A DNA stretch of 64,000 bases from Oribacterium sp. oral taxon 102. Lineage in GTDB: Bacteria > Bacillota > Clostridia > Lachnospirales > Lachnospiraceae. The translations under genes and the position numbers were made by a program. Under the pieces are notes generated by a model. The model was not told the origin of the DNA, did no database searches, and saw nothing but the letters and a program-made list of their open reading frames with translations. Shown here piece by piece: positions 1 to 8,212 of this stretch (positions are counted from its first letter, which is position 1; each line of letters starts with the position of its first letter). Location of the stretch: the NCBI RefSeq assembly GCF_013394775.1, contig NZ_JABXYT010000001.1, positions 758,501 to 822,500 of the forward strand, given 5' to 3'.

Positions 1-315
1 TGCTGCTCCTTCGATCAGGGAGAACGCAATTCCTTCTACTTCGCGGAGGAGGTGCTCAGCACCTACGATTACAGGAAGCATATCAAGGTCAACGATCGCT
101 CGACAATGCTGAATCTCATGCTCGGGCTGAATGGCTACACGCTCTGCTCCGGCATCATCTGTCAGGAGCTGAACGGTCCGGAGTATACGGCGGTTCCGCT
201 GGATACGAAGGAGAAAATGACGATCGGCTACATCAAGAAGCGGAGGATGCCGCTTTCAGAGCTGGGACGGCGCTATGTTTCGGAGCTGCAAAGATACGAA
301 AATCAACGACTGTAA
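1..315 (+). CDS. LysR-family transcriptional regulator, C-terminal part (5' end outside window)
   Basis: The frame is open from base 1 and ends with TAA at 313-315, so only the last 104 residues are present. The segment resembles the end of a LysR substrate-binding domain: a beta strand with the stretch NDRSTMLNLMLGLNGYTL, then GIICQEL, then AVPLDTKEKMTIGYIKKR and a short C-terminal helix. This lobe normally binds the co-inducer; the DNA-binding half lies outside the window. A GTG at 52 is only an internal codon. The next gene starts 12 bases downstream, so the two may be co-transcribed. The family call is fairly secure; the regulated pathway cannot be read here. Confidence 0.75.
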   Translation, partial: CCSFDQGERNSFYFAEEVLSTYDYRKHIKVNDRSTMLNLMLGLNGYTLCSGIICQELNGPEYTAVPLDTKEKMTIGYIKKRRMPLSELGRRYVSELQRYENQRL

Positions 316-327
316 GGGAGAGACGCT

Positions 328-726
328 ATGGAAAGCAGCATGAAAATCCTGATTCTCGCGGTATTGCTTCTCGCAGCATTTCTGCTCGGCTTCCTCTATG
401 TGAAATACCGGAGCCGAAGAGAGCGGGGGCGCTATCTTCCACCGAAGGGCGGAAGGCAGCATGTCACGCTGGAATCGAAGGATCTCGGGAAGACGGCGCA
501 GCAGCTGCTCCCAGGACTCGGCGGAAGGGAGAATATCCGCTCCGTCACGGCGGATGGCGCGCGGCTTCGGATCGAGATCGCGCAGTATTCTGCGGTCAAT
601 GAGACACTGCTCCGGGATTGCGGTGTGGGCGGCGTGCTCCGTCCCTCGAAGACGCTCCTGCATATCATCGTAGGAGAGCGCGCGGGGGAGCTCGCGGAGC
701 AGCTGCGGGAAGCCGCGGGGCTTTGA
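328..726 (+). CDS. Membrane-anchored PTS EIIB-like protein lacking the phosphorylatable cysteine
   Basis: 132 residues, with a good ribosome binding site (GGGAGAG) before ATG 328. Residues 5-24 form one hydrophobic segment followed by a basic stretch (KYRSRRERGR), so the rest should be cytoplasmic. Residues ~50-130 resemble the glucose-type PTS EIIB fold: QLLPGLGGRENIRSVTADGARLRIEI corresponds in order to the usual LGGKxNI...DACxTRLR pattern, then a GVGGVLRPSKTLLHIIVG strand. Where EIIB domains carry the phosphorylated Cys (DACITRLR), this protein reads TADGARLR, so phosphotransfer chemistry is not expected. No EIIA or EIIC gene is nearby. It may be a binding or regulatory relic of EIIB. The function is unknown. 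Confidence 0.6.
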   Translation: MESSMKILILAVLLLAAFLLGFLYVKYRSRRERGRYLPPKGGRQHVTLESKDLGKTAQQLLPGLGGRENIRSVTADGARLRIEIAQYSAVNETLLRDCGVGGVLRPSKTLLHIIVGERAGELAEQLREAAGL

Positions 727-743
727 ACGGGACAGGGCGGACA

Positions 744-787
744 GGCGGAAGCCGGAGCGAAGGATCTCCTCCGCTCCGGCTTCTGTC
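744..787 (+). terminator. Strong hairpin after the EIIB-like gene
   Basis: Arms 749-759 and 772-782 are perfectly complementary (AAGCCGGAGCG), and the stem extends outward to about 744/787 with G-U pairs. No clear T-tract follows, so it may act as a weak or factor-assisted terminator or as an mRNA-stabilising structure between the EIIB-like gene and the exporter gene. Confidence 0.45.
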
Positions 788-837
788 GGCAGCGGCATGG
801 ATGAATCTGACATGGGATTTCAGGAAAGGAAGGCGGG

Positions 838-2214
838 ATGGCGGCGACGAAAAAGTATGAGATGGATATGACGAGCGGCGCGATCCTGCCGAAGCTGGTG
901 CTGTTCAGCCTGCCGCTGATCGCGTCCGGTATCCTGCAGCTCCTGTTTAACGCGGCGGACGTGGTGGTCGTGGGACGCTTCGTCGGCCCGCAGGCGATGG
1001 CGGCAGTCGGCTCGACCGCCTCACTGATCAATCTGCTGATCAATTTCTTCATCGGGCTTTCGGTTGGTGTGAACGTCTGCGTTGCGCGGTATTATGCGGC
1101 AGGGAAGGACACGGCGCTTTCCGAGACGATTTCGACGGCGGTGCTGACGGCGGCACTCTCCGGCGTCCTGCTGATCCTGCTTGGCACGGCGCTGGCGCGT
1201 CCGATGCTGGAGCTGATGGGTTCCCCGCAGGATGTGATCGGGGACTCTGTGCGCTATCTTCGGATTTACTTCCTCGGGATGCCGGCAGTGATGCTCTATA
1301 ATTTTATTTCCGCGATCTTCCGTGCCGTCGGAGATACGAAGCGCCCGCTCTACTTCCAGCTCGCTGCAGGGATCGTCAACGTGTTCCTGAATCTATTCTT
1401 CGTACTGGGGATGCGGATCGGCGTCGCGGGGGTTGCGATCGCGACCTCAGTGTCGCAGGCGCTCTCTGCGGCATGTCTCCTCGTGATCCTAACGCGGGAG
1501 GAGGGACGGCTGCACCTTGATCTTCGGCGGCTTCATATCAACCGGCAGAAGCTTCTCGAGATCTTCAAGGTCGGATTCCCTGCAGGCCTGCAGAGCACGG
1601 TGTTCAGCCTTTCGAACGTCATTATTCAGAGTGCGATCAATTCCTTTGGCAGCATCGCGATGGCAGGCTCGACCGCCAGTGCCAATATCGAGGGCTTCGT
1701 CTACATTTCGATGAACTCGGTTTACCAGACGAATCTCTCCTTCTGCAGTCAGAATATCGGCGCGGGGAAGTACAGCCGGATCAATCCGATCCTCTACAGG
1801 TGTCTTGGGCTGGTAACGGTGATCGGACTGGCGCTGGGGCTTCTGGCAAATCTGTTTTCTTCGCAGCTCTTCTCCTTCTATACGACAGATCCGGCGGTGG
1901 CGGCGTATGGGAAGGAGAGGCTTTTGATCATCACGGGACCCTACTTCCTCTGCGGTGCGATGGACACGATGGTGGGCTCCCTCCGCGGCATGGGCTACAG
2001 CTTCGAGCCGATGCTGGTGAGCTTTCTCGGCGCCTGCGGGACGCGGATTCTCTACATCATGACCCTGTTCCGTCTGCCGTTCTTTCATACACTCTCGTGG
2101 CTCTATATCGGCTATCCGGTGAGCTGGGCGCTGACCCTCTTCTGCCACTTCCTGACCTTCCGGATCGTCCGCAGGCGCTTCCCGCAGACGGATCGAAAGG
2201 ACGGTATGGCTTGA
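838..2214 (+). CDS. MATE-family multidrug/cation antiporter
   Basis: 458 residues, the usual length for MATE exporters, almost entirely hydrophobic with about 12 predicted membrane segments. The N-terminal signature is typical: a short cytoplasmic lead (MAATKKYEMDMTSGAILPKL), then LFSLPLIASGILQLLFNAADVVVVGRFVG and a second-half repeat starting near EIFKVGFPAGLQSTVFSLSN. Members exchange cationic drugs or metabolites for Na+ or H+ across the cytoplasmic membrane; the substrate cannot be inferred. ATG 838 is preceded by AGGAAAGGAAGG. The stop codon overlaps the -35 element of the probable ileS promoter, so the genes are closely packed but probably separate transcription units. Confidence 0.9.
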   Translation: MAATKKYEMDMTSGAILPKLVLFSLPLIASGILQLLFNAADVVVVGRFVGPQAMAAVGSTASLINLLINFFIGLSVGVNVCVARYYAAGKDTALSETISTAVLTAALSGVLLILLGTALARPMLELMGSPQDVIGDSVRYLRIYFLGMPAVMLYNFISAIFRAVGDTKRPLYFQLAAGIVNVFLNLFFVLGMRIGVAGVAIATSVSQALSAACLLVILTREEGRLHLDLRRLHINRQKLLEIFKVGFPAGLQSTVFSLSNVIIQSAINSFGSIAMAGSTASANIEGFVYISMNSVYQTNLSFCSQNIGAGKYSRINPILYRCLGLVTVIGLALGLLANLFSSQLFSFYTTDPAVAAYGKERLLIITGPYFLCGAMDTMVGSLRGMGYSFEPMLVSFLGACGTRILYIMTLFRLPFFHTLSWLYIGYPVSWALTLFCHFLTFRIVRRRFPQTDRKDGMA

Positions 2215-2239
2215 TTTCTGGGGGAGGTGCCGATATACT
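2211..2239 (+). promoter_or_regulatory. Probable sigma-A promoter for ileS
   Basis: TTGATT (2211-2216), a 17-base spacer and TATACT (2234-2239). The -35 element overlaps the stop codon of the MATE gene. Transcription would start near 2246, leaving a leader of about 120 bases before ileS. Confidence 0.6.
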
Positions 2240-2245
2240 ATATAA

Positions 2246-2366
2246 ATTAGCGATGCGAGAGTGCGGCAGCTTCCGTCAGGAAGCTGCGAAACGATCTGGC
2301 ACGGACGGAGTCTGTGTCCGGCAAAGCCGGATTTACTGTACTATATATTAGGGAGATGAGAGGGGA
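2246..2366 (+). promoter_or_regulatory. Structured ileS leader
   Basis: The ~120-base leader holds a perfect 9-bp hairpin (2266-2274 with 2279-2287, tetraloop GTCA) and, further on, mutually exclusive small stems: CGGAC 2302-2306 with GTCCG 2316-2320, or CCGGC 2318-2322 with GCCGG 2326-2330. Competing stems are typical of attenuation leaders, but I do not see the T-box antiterminator consensus (GGGTGGNACCGCG) or a T-tract terminator. Function is therefore open. Confidence 0.35.
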
Positions 2367-5300
2367 ATGTTTAAAAAAGTTGATACCGACATGAACTTTG
2401 TTGAGAGGGAAAGGGAAGTAGAGGACTTCTGGAAATCCGAAGGGATTTTCGAGGAATCGATCAAGGCACATGAGGCGGACCCCTCTTATGTATTTTATGA
2501 CGGGCCTCCGACAGCGAACGGCAAGCCGCACATCGGACATGTGGAGACCCGTGCCTTCAAGGATATGATCCCCCGGTATTATGCCATGAAGGGACGCATG
2601 GTGCCGCGGAAGGCGGGCTGGGACACGCATGGGCTCCCGGTGGAGCTGGAGGTCGAGAAGCAGATCGGCATCAACGGCAAGGAGCAGATCGAGCATTATG
2701 GCATTGCGCCGTTCATCGATCACTGCAAGGAGAATGTCTGGAAATACAAGGGAATGTGGGAGGATTTCTCCTATAAGGTCGGCTTCTGGGCGGATATGGA
2801 GAATCCCTATGTGACCTATCACGACGACTACATCGAGTCCGAGTGGTGGGCGCTGAAGGAGATCTGGAAGAAGGGGCTCCTCTATGAGGGCTTCAAGGTG
2901 GTGCCCTACTGCCCGCGCTGCGGGACGCCGCTCTCTTCTCATGAGGTGGCGCAGGGCTACAAGGAGCTGCACGAGCGCTCTGCGATCGTGCGCTTCCAGG
3001 CGAAGGACGGGGATTTCTTCTTCCTCGCATGGACGACGACACCGTGGACGCTGCCGTCCAATGCCGCGCTCTGCGTCAATCCGGAGCTGGAGTATTCGAA
3101 GGTGAAAGCTGCCGACGGCTATACCTATGTGCTGGCGACGAGCCTTCTGGACAGGGTGCTCGGATCGCTTGCAAGCGACGACCATGCCGCCTATGAGACG
3201 ATTTCCACCTGTATTGGCAGTGATCTGGTCGGGATGTCCTATGTGCCGCTCTATGCCTGTGCGCGGGAGGCGGCGGAGAAGCAGCACAAGAGGGCGCATT
3301 TCGTGGTGGCGGACAGCTATGTCAGCGCAGAAGACGGCACCGGCATCGTACATATCGCCCCTGCTTTCGGTGAGGATGACGCGCGCGTCGGACGGGAATA
3401 TGACCTGCCGCTCCTGAAGTTTGTGAACGAGAAGGGGGAGATGACAGAGGAGACGCCGTTTGCCGGCATGCGCTGCAAGCCTACCGAGGAGGAGACAGCG
3501 CGGGGCGCAGTTTCCGCCGACCCTGCCGTGCTTCGGGAGCTGTCCGAGAGGAAGCTGCTCTTTGACGCGCCGCAGTTTACGCACAGCTATCCGCACTGCT
3601 GGAGGTGCGGCACGCCGCTGATCTACTATGCGAGAGAGTCATGGTTTATCAAAATGACCGCGGTGAAGGACGCGCTCATCCGAAACAACAATACCGTTAA
3701 CTGGATTCCGGAGTCGATCGGCAAGGGGCGCTTCGGCGCATGGATCGAGAATGTACAGGACTGGGGCATTTCCCGGAATCGCTACTGGGGCACGCCGCTC
3801 AATATCTGGAAGTGCAGTGCATGCGGGCATAAGGAGTCGATCGGTTCGATCCGGGAGCTCTCCGAGAAGGGGAAAAACTATCGGGAGCTGCTCGATGCAT
3901 GGAAGGCAAAGGGAGAGAAGGGCTACAGCAGGGACTATGTCGGCTATGAGCATATCGAGCTCCACAAGCCCTACGTGGATCAGATTATCTGCACCTGCCC
4001 GGACTGCGGCGGGGAGATGCGCCGCGTTCCGGAGGTGATCGACTGCTGGTTCGATTCCGGTGCCATGCCCTATGCGCAGCACCATTATCCGTTTGAAAAC
4101 AGGGAGCTCTTCGAGGCACAGTTCCCGGCGCAGTTTATCTGCGAGGCGGTGGATCAGACCCGCGGCTGGTTCTATTCCCTGCTGGCAGAGTCCACCATTC
4201 TGTTCAACAGGGCGCCGTATGAGAATGTCCTCGTGCTCGGGCATGTGCAGGATGAAAACGGGCAGAAGATGTCGAAGTCGAAGGGCAACGCGGTCGATCC
4301 GATGGATGCACTGACGAAGCATGGTGCGGATGCGATCCGCTGGTTCTTCTACACGAATTCCGCGCCGTGGCTGCCGAACCGCTTCCACGACAAGGCAGTG
4401 GTGGAGGGACAGCGCAAATTTCTCTCGACACTCTGGAATACCTATGCCTTTTTCGTGCTTTATGCGAATATCGATCAGTTCGATCCGACGAGATACACGC
4501 TGGAGACATCGGGGCTCTCTGTCATGGATCGCTGGCTTCTGAGCCGGCTGAACAGCGTGATCCGAGAGGTGGATCAGGATCTCGCAGGCTTCCGGATACC
4601 GGAGGCGGCGGCAGCGCTGCAGGATTTCGCGGATGATATGAGCAACTGGTATGTCCGCCTGTCCAGAGAGCGCTTCTGGGCGAAGGGGATGGAGCAGGAC
4701 AAGGTCAATGCCTATGAGACGCTCTACACGACACTGGTAAGCTTCGCGAAGCTGGCAGCGCCGCTCGTGCCGTTTATCACGGAGAGTATCTACCGGAACC
4801 TCGTATGCTCTGTGAATCCGGACGCGCCGAGATCCGTACATCTCTGCGATTATCCGATATCCGATCCGGCGCGGATCGACGACGGGCTGGAGGCATCCAT
4901 GCAGGAGGTGCGTGAGCTCGTACAGCTCGGTCGTGCGGCGAGAAACACCGCGGCAGTGAAGAACCGGCAGCCGCTGGGAGATCTGTACGTCAGGGCGGAG
5001 AAGCCGCTCGACAGCTTTTTCATGGAGATTGTGCGCTCTGAGCTCAATGTGAAGAGAGTTCATTTCGAGGAGGAGCTCTCTGCCTTCACGGCATACAGCT
5101 TCAAGCCGCAGCTGAAGACCGTCGGGCCGAAGTACGGCAAGCTTCTGAATGCGATCCGCGCTCATCTCACGGAGATGGACGGCGCGCGCGCGATGAAGGA
5201 GCTGAATGAGACCGGAGAGCTGCGCTTCACAGAAGAGCAGGAGGAGGTAGTGCTCACGAAGGAGGATCTCCTGATCAGCGTTTCCCAGAGAGACGGCTTC

Positions 5301-5615
5301 GTGACGGAGGAGGGCAACGGCTATACGGTCGTGCTCGATACGAATCTGACGGAGGCGCTGCGTGAGGAGGGCTTCGTTCGCGAGCTGATATCGAAGCTCC
5401 AGACCATGCGGAAGGAGGCAGGTCTCGAGGTGATGGACCACATCGAGGCATCGGTGACGGGAAATGAGAAAATCGCGGCGCTTTCCCGGAAGCATGAGAG
5501 TGAGATCCGGCAGGTAGTGCTCTGCGACAGTCTGGTTTACAGCGGCATCGAGGGCCATCAGAAGAGCTGGGATATCAACGGCGAGGAAGTGACGCTCACG
5601 GTCAGAAGGGCATGA
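2367..5615 (+). CDS. ileS: Isoleucyl-tRNA synthetase (long, type-2 form)
   Basis: 1082 residues. It charges tRNA-Ile with isoleucine in the cytoplasm. Class I signatures are present: GPPTANGKPHIGH with the HIGH motif ending at H58, and KMSKSKGN at residues 634-638. Between them is the CP1 editing insertion (GTGIVHIAPAFGEDD). Cysteine pairs occur in the middle of the protein (CPRCGTPL, CWRCGTPL, CSACG, CPDCGGEM). The tRNA-binding helical domain and a long C-terminal region follow. The length and C-terminal layout fit the eukaryote-like type-2 IleS common in Clostridia. In some bacteria this form is associated with intrinsic mupirocin tolerance; that is not demonstrated here. ATG 2367 follows GGGAGATGAGAGGGG. 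Confidence 0.97.
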   Translation: MFKKVDTDMNFVEREREVEDFWKSEGIFEESIKAHEADPSYVFYDGPPTANGKPHIGHVETRAFKDMIPRYYAMKGRMVPRKAGWDTHGLPVELEVEKQIGINGKEQIEHYGIAPFIDHCKENVWKYKGMWEDFSYKVGFWADMENPYVTYHDDYIESEWWALKEIWKKGLLYEGFKVVPYCPRCGTPLSSHEVAQGYKELHERSAIVRFQAKDGDFFFLAWTTTPWTLPSNAALCVNPELEYSKVKAADGYTYVLATSLLDRVLGSLASDDHAAYETISTCIGSDLVGMSYVPLYACAREAAEKQHKRAHFVVADSYVSAEDGTGIVHIAPAFGEDDARVGREYDLPLLKFVNEKGEMTEETPFAGMRCKPTEEETARGAVSADPAVLRELSERKLLFDAPQFTHSYPHCWRCGTPLIYYARESWFIKMTAVKDALIRNNNTVNWIPESIGKGRFGAWIENVQDWGISRNRYWGTPLNIWKCSACGHKESIGSIRELSEKGKNYRELLDAWKAKGEKGYSRDYVGYEHIELHKPYVDQIICTCPDCGGEMRRVPEVIDCWFDSGAMPYAQHHYPFENRELFEAQFPAQFICEAVDQTRGWFYSLLAESTILFNRAPYENVLVLGHVQDENGQKMSKSKGNAVDPMDALTKHGADAIRWFFYTNSAPWLPNRFHDKAVVEGQRKFLSTLWNTYAFFVLYANIDQFDPTRYTLETSGLSVMDRWLLSRLNSVIREVDQDLAGFRIPEAAAALQDFADDMSNWYVRLSRERFWAKGMEQDKVNAYETLYTTLVSFAKLAAPLVPFITESIYRNLVCSVNPDAPRSVHLCDYPISDPARIDDGLEASMQEVRELVQLGRAARNTAAVKNRQPLGDLYVRAEKPLDSFFMEIVRSELNVKRVHFEEELSAFTAYSFKPQLKTVGPKYGKLLNAIRAHLTEMDGARAMKELNETGELRFTEEQEEVVLTKEDLLISVSQRDGFVTEEGNGYTVVLDTNLTEALREEGFVRELISKLQTMRKEAGLEVMDHIEASVTGNEKIAALSRKHESEIRQVVLCDSLVYSGIEGHQKSWDINGEEVTLTVRRA

Positions 5616-5642
5616 GAAGGAACGAAGGAGAGGGACGAGGAC

Positions 5643-8099
5643 ATGGAAAACTTCGATAAGGCAGCATTTAAAAAGGAAATCGAGAGCAATGCAAGGAAGC
5701 TCTTCCGCAGGGATCTCCGGGATCTCGATCAGAAGGAGGCGTTTCAGGCGGTTGCCGCTGCGGTGCAGGATCAGATCATCGATGACTGGATGCGTACCCA
5801 GAGGGCGGCGGAGAAGCAGGATGCCAAGAGAGTGTACTACCTCTCGATGGAGTTTCTGATGGGGCGTGCGCTCGGCAACAATATCCTGAATCTCTGTGCG
5901 CATGAGGGAATCCGCGAGGTGATCTCCGAGCTGGGGCTGGACTTAAATGCGCTGGAGGACGAGGAGCCGGACTGGGCGCTCGGCAACGGCGGACTCGGCA
6001 GACTCGCCGCCTGCTTCCTGGACTCGCTCGCGACGCTCGGCTACTGGGCATGCGGCTGCGGCATCCGTTATAAGTACGGGATGTTCAAGCAGCGGATCGT
6101 GGATGGCTATCAGAAGGAGGAGCCGGACGACTGGCTGAAGGATGGAAACCCCTTCGAGATCCGCCGTGCAGAGCTCTCGAAGGAGGTGCGCTTCGGCGGC
6201 TGGGTCGAGACGGTGAACGAAGACGGTAAGCTTCGCTTCGTACAGAGGGGATACCAGTCTGTGATCGCCATTCCGTATGATACGCCGGTGGTGGGATACA
6301 ACAATCATGTCGTGGATACGCTTCGGGTATGGGATGCGCAGGCAAAGGATGTCTTCCATCTGGAGGAGTTCGATAAGGGAAATTACCAGAAGGCGGTCGA
6401 GTCGGAGAATATGGCGCGGAATATCGTCGAGGTGCTCTATCCGAACGACAATCACTATGCGGGCAAGGAGCTCCGCCTCCGTCAGCAGTATTTCTTCATC
6501 AGTGCCTCCGTACAGACCGCGGTGAAGGAGTATGCCGACAAGCACAACGGGGATGTGACGAAGCTCTATGAGAAGGCGGCATTCCAGATGAACGACACGC
6601 ACCCGACGGTCGCCGTGGCGGAGCTGATGCGCGTGCTGATGGACGACTATGATCTGGACTGGGATCTCGCCTGGGATATCACGACGAAGACCTGCGCCTA
6701 TACGAATCACACGATCATGGCGGAGGCGCTCGAGAAGTGGCCGATCGAGCTCTTCTCCAAGCTGCTTCCGCGTATTTACCAGATTGTAGAGGAGATCAAT
6801 CGCCGCTTCTGCGAAGAGATCCGTGCGAGGTATCCGGAGAATGCGGAGGAGAAGATCCGTGCGATGGCGGTCATCTATGACGGGCAGGTCAAGATGGCGC
6901 ATCTGGCGATCGTCGGCGGGCATGCCGTGAACGGCGTGGCGAAGCTGCACACGGAGATTCTGGAGAAGCAGGAGCTCAAGGACTTCTATGAGCTCTACCC
7001 GGAGAAATTCTCCAACAAGACGAACGGCATCACGCAGAGGAGATGGCTGCTGCATGCCAATCCGGAGCTTGCCGCGTGGATCGACGACAAGATCGGGACA
7101 GAGTGGGTGACGGATCTCCCGCGCCTTAGGAAGCTCACGATCTACGCCGAGGACAGGAAGGCGCAGGCGGAGTTCATGGCGATCAAGCGTCACAATAAGG
7201 AGCGGCTCGCGCGCTATATCCTCGAGCACAACGGTGTTCAGGTCGATGTAAACTCGATTTTCGACGTCATGGTGAAGCGGCTTCACGAGTACAAGCGCCA
7301 GCTCCTTAATATCCTGCATGTGATGTACGTCTACAATCAGCTGAAGGATCATCCGGATATGGAGTTTACGCCGCACACCTATATCTTCGGCGCGAAGGCG
7401 GCGGCAGGCTACAGGACTGCGAAGCTGACGATCAAGCTGATCAATAATGTGGCAGAGGTCATCAACAACGACGAGAGCATCCATGGCAGGATCAAGGTCG
7501 TATTCATTGAGGATTACAAGGTATCCTCCGCGGAGATCATCATTCCGGCGGCGGACATCTCCGAGCAGATCTCCACGGCATCCAAGGAGGCATCCGGCAC
7601 CTCGAATATGAAGCTGATGCTGAACGGCGCGCTGACGCTGGGCACCATGGACGGCGCGAATGTCGAGATCGTGAAGGAGGCGGGAGAGGAGAACGCGTTC
7701 ATCTTCGGTATGTCCTCTGACGAGGTCATCGCGCTGGAGCATAGCGGCGAGTACAAGCCGATGGATATCTTCAATGCCAACCAGGATATCCGCCGCGTAC
7801 TGATGCAGCTCGTGAACGGCTATTACAGCCCGGAGAACCCGGAGCTCTTCCGTCCGCTCTACAACTCGCTTCTGAATACCAATGAGTCGGATGTAGCGGA
7901 TCGCTACTTCATCCTCCGGGATTTCCCGGCGTATGCGGAGGCGCAGAGCCGTGCGGTCGAGCGCTTCGGTGACGAGGCATGGTGGGCGAGAGCCGCGATC
8001 CTGAATACCGCGAATGCCGGCAAGTTCTCCTCTGACAGAACGATCGAGGAGTATGTCAGGGACATCTGGAAGCTGGATCGGCTGAAGCTCGAAAAATAA
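5643..8099 (+). CDS. glgP: Glycogen/starch alpha-glucan phosphorylase
   Basis: 818 residues, normal length for the family. It releases glucose-1-phosphate from alpha-1,4-glucan ends using phosphate and pyridoxal phosphate. Signatures in order: YLSMEFLMGRALGNN near residue 60, ALGNGGLGRLAACFLDS near 115, FQMNDTHPTVAVAELMR in the middle, VKRLHEYKRQLLN, and the PLP site EASGTSNMKLMLNGALTLGT with Lys657 as the Schiff-base lysine. ATG 5643 is preceded by GAAGGAGAGGGACGAGG, 27 bases after ileS, and no promoter is visible between them, so read-through from ileS is possible. A good terminator follows. No other glycogen genes are in the window. Confidence 0.97.
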   Translation: MENFDKAAFKKEIESNARKLFRRDLRDLDQKEAFQAVAAAVQDQIIDDWMRTQRAAEKQDAKRVYYLSMEFLMGRALGNNILNLCAHEGIREVISELGLDLNALEDEEPDWALGNGGLGRLAACFLDSLATLGYWACGCGIRYKYGMFKQRIVDGYQKEEPDDWLKDGNPFEIRRAELSKEVRFGGWVETVNEDGKLRFVQRGYQSVIAIPYDTPVVGYNNHVVDTLRVWDAQAKDVFHLEEFDKGNYQKAVESENMARNIVEVLYPNDNHYAGKELRLRQQYFFISASVQTAVKEYADKHNGDVTKLYEKAAFQMNDTHPTVAVAELMRVLMDDYDLDWDLAWDITTKTCAYTNHTIMAEALEKWPIELFSKLLPRIYQIVEEINRRFCEEIRARYPENAEEKIRAMAVIYDGQVKMAHLAIVGGHAVNGVAKLHTEILEKQELKDFYELYPEKFSNKTNGITQRRWLLHANPELAAWIDDKIGTEWVTDLPRLRKLTIYAEDRKAQAEFMAIKRHNKERLARYILEHNGVQVDVNSIFDVMVKRLHEYKRQLLNILHVMYVYNQLKDHPDMEFTPHTYIFGAKAAAGYRTAKLTIKLINNVAEVINNDESIHGRIKVVFIEDYKVSSAEIIIPAADISEQISTASKEASGTSNMKLMLNGALTLGTMDGANVEIVKEAGEENAFIFGMSSDEVIALEHSGEYKPMDIFNANQDIRRVLMQLVNGYYSPENPELFRPLYNSLLNTNESDVADRYFILRDFPAYAEAQSRAVERFGDEAWWARAAILNTANAGKFSSDRTIEEYVRDIWKLDRLKLEK

Positions 8100-8104
8100 G
8101 CGTG

Positions 8105-8137
8105 AAAAGAGGAATCCGTGGGGCGGGTTCCTCTTTT
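8105..8137 (+). terminator. Rho-independent terminator after glgP
   Basis: A 13-bp stem (8105-8117 with 8125-8137, one G-U pair). Its 5' arm starts AAAAGAGGAA and its 3' arm ends TTCCTCTTTT, so it can work in both orientations. It sits 5 bases after the glgP stop. Confidence 0.85.
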
Positions 8138-8140
8138 GTC

Positions 8141-8170
8141 TTGCCAGAACTGCGGCAGATGAAGTAAAAT
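8141..8170 (+). promoter_or_regulatory. Probable promoter for glnN
   Basis: TTGCCA (8141-8146), an 18-base spacer and TAAAAT (8165-8170), placed directly behind the glgP terminator and 42 bases before the glnN start. Confidence 0.55.
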
Positions 8171-8212
8171 TTATTCCCGAAAGTCTCTATTGTGCGAGAA
8201 GAGGAGAACAGG

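Noticed and set aside
3639..5903. 754-residue minus-strand open frame opposite ileS
   Set aside because: Same codon-bias shadow; ileS signatures on the + strand are unambiguous.
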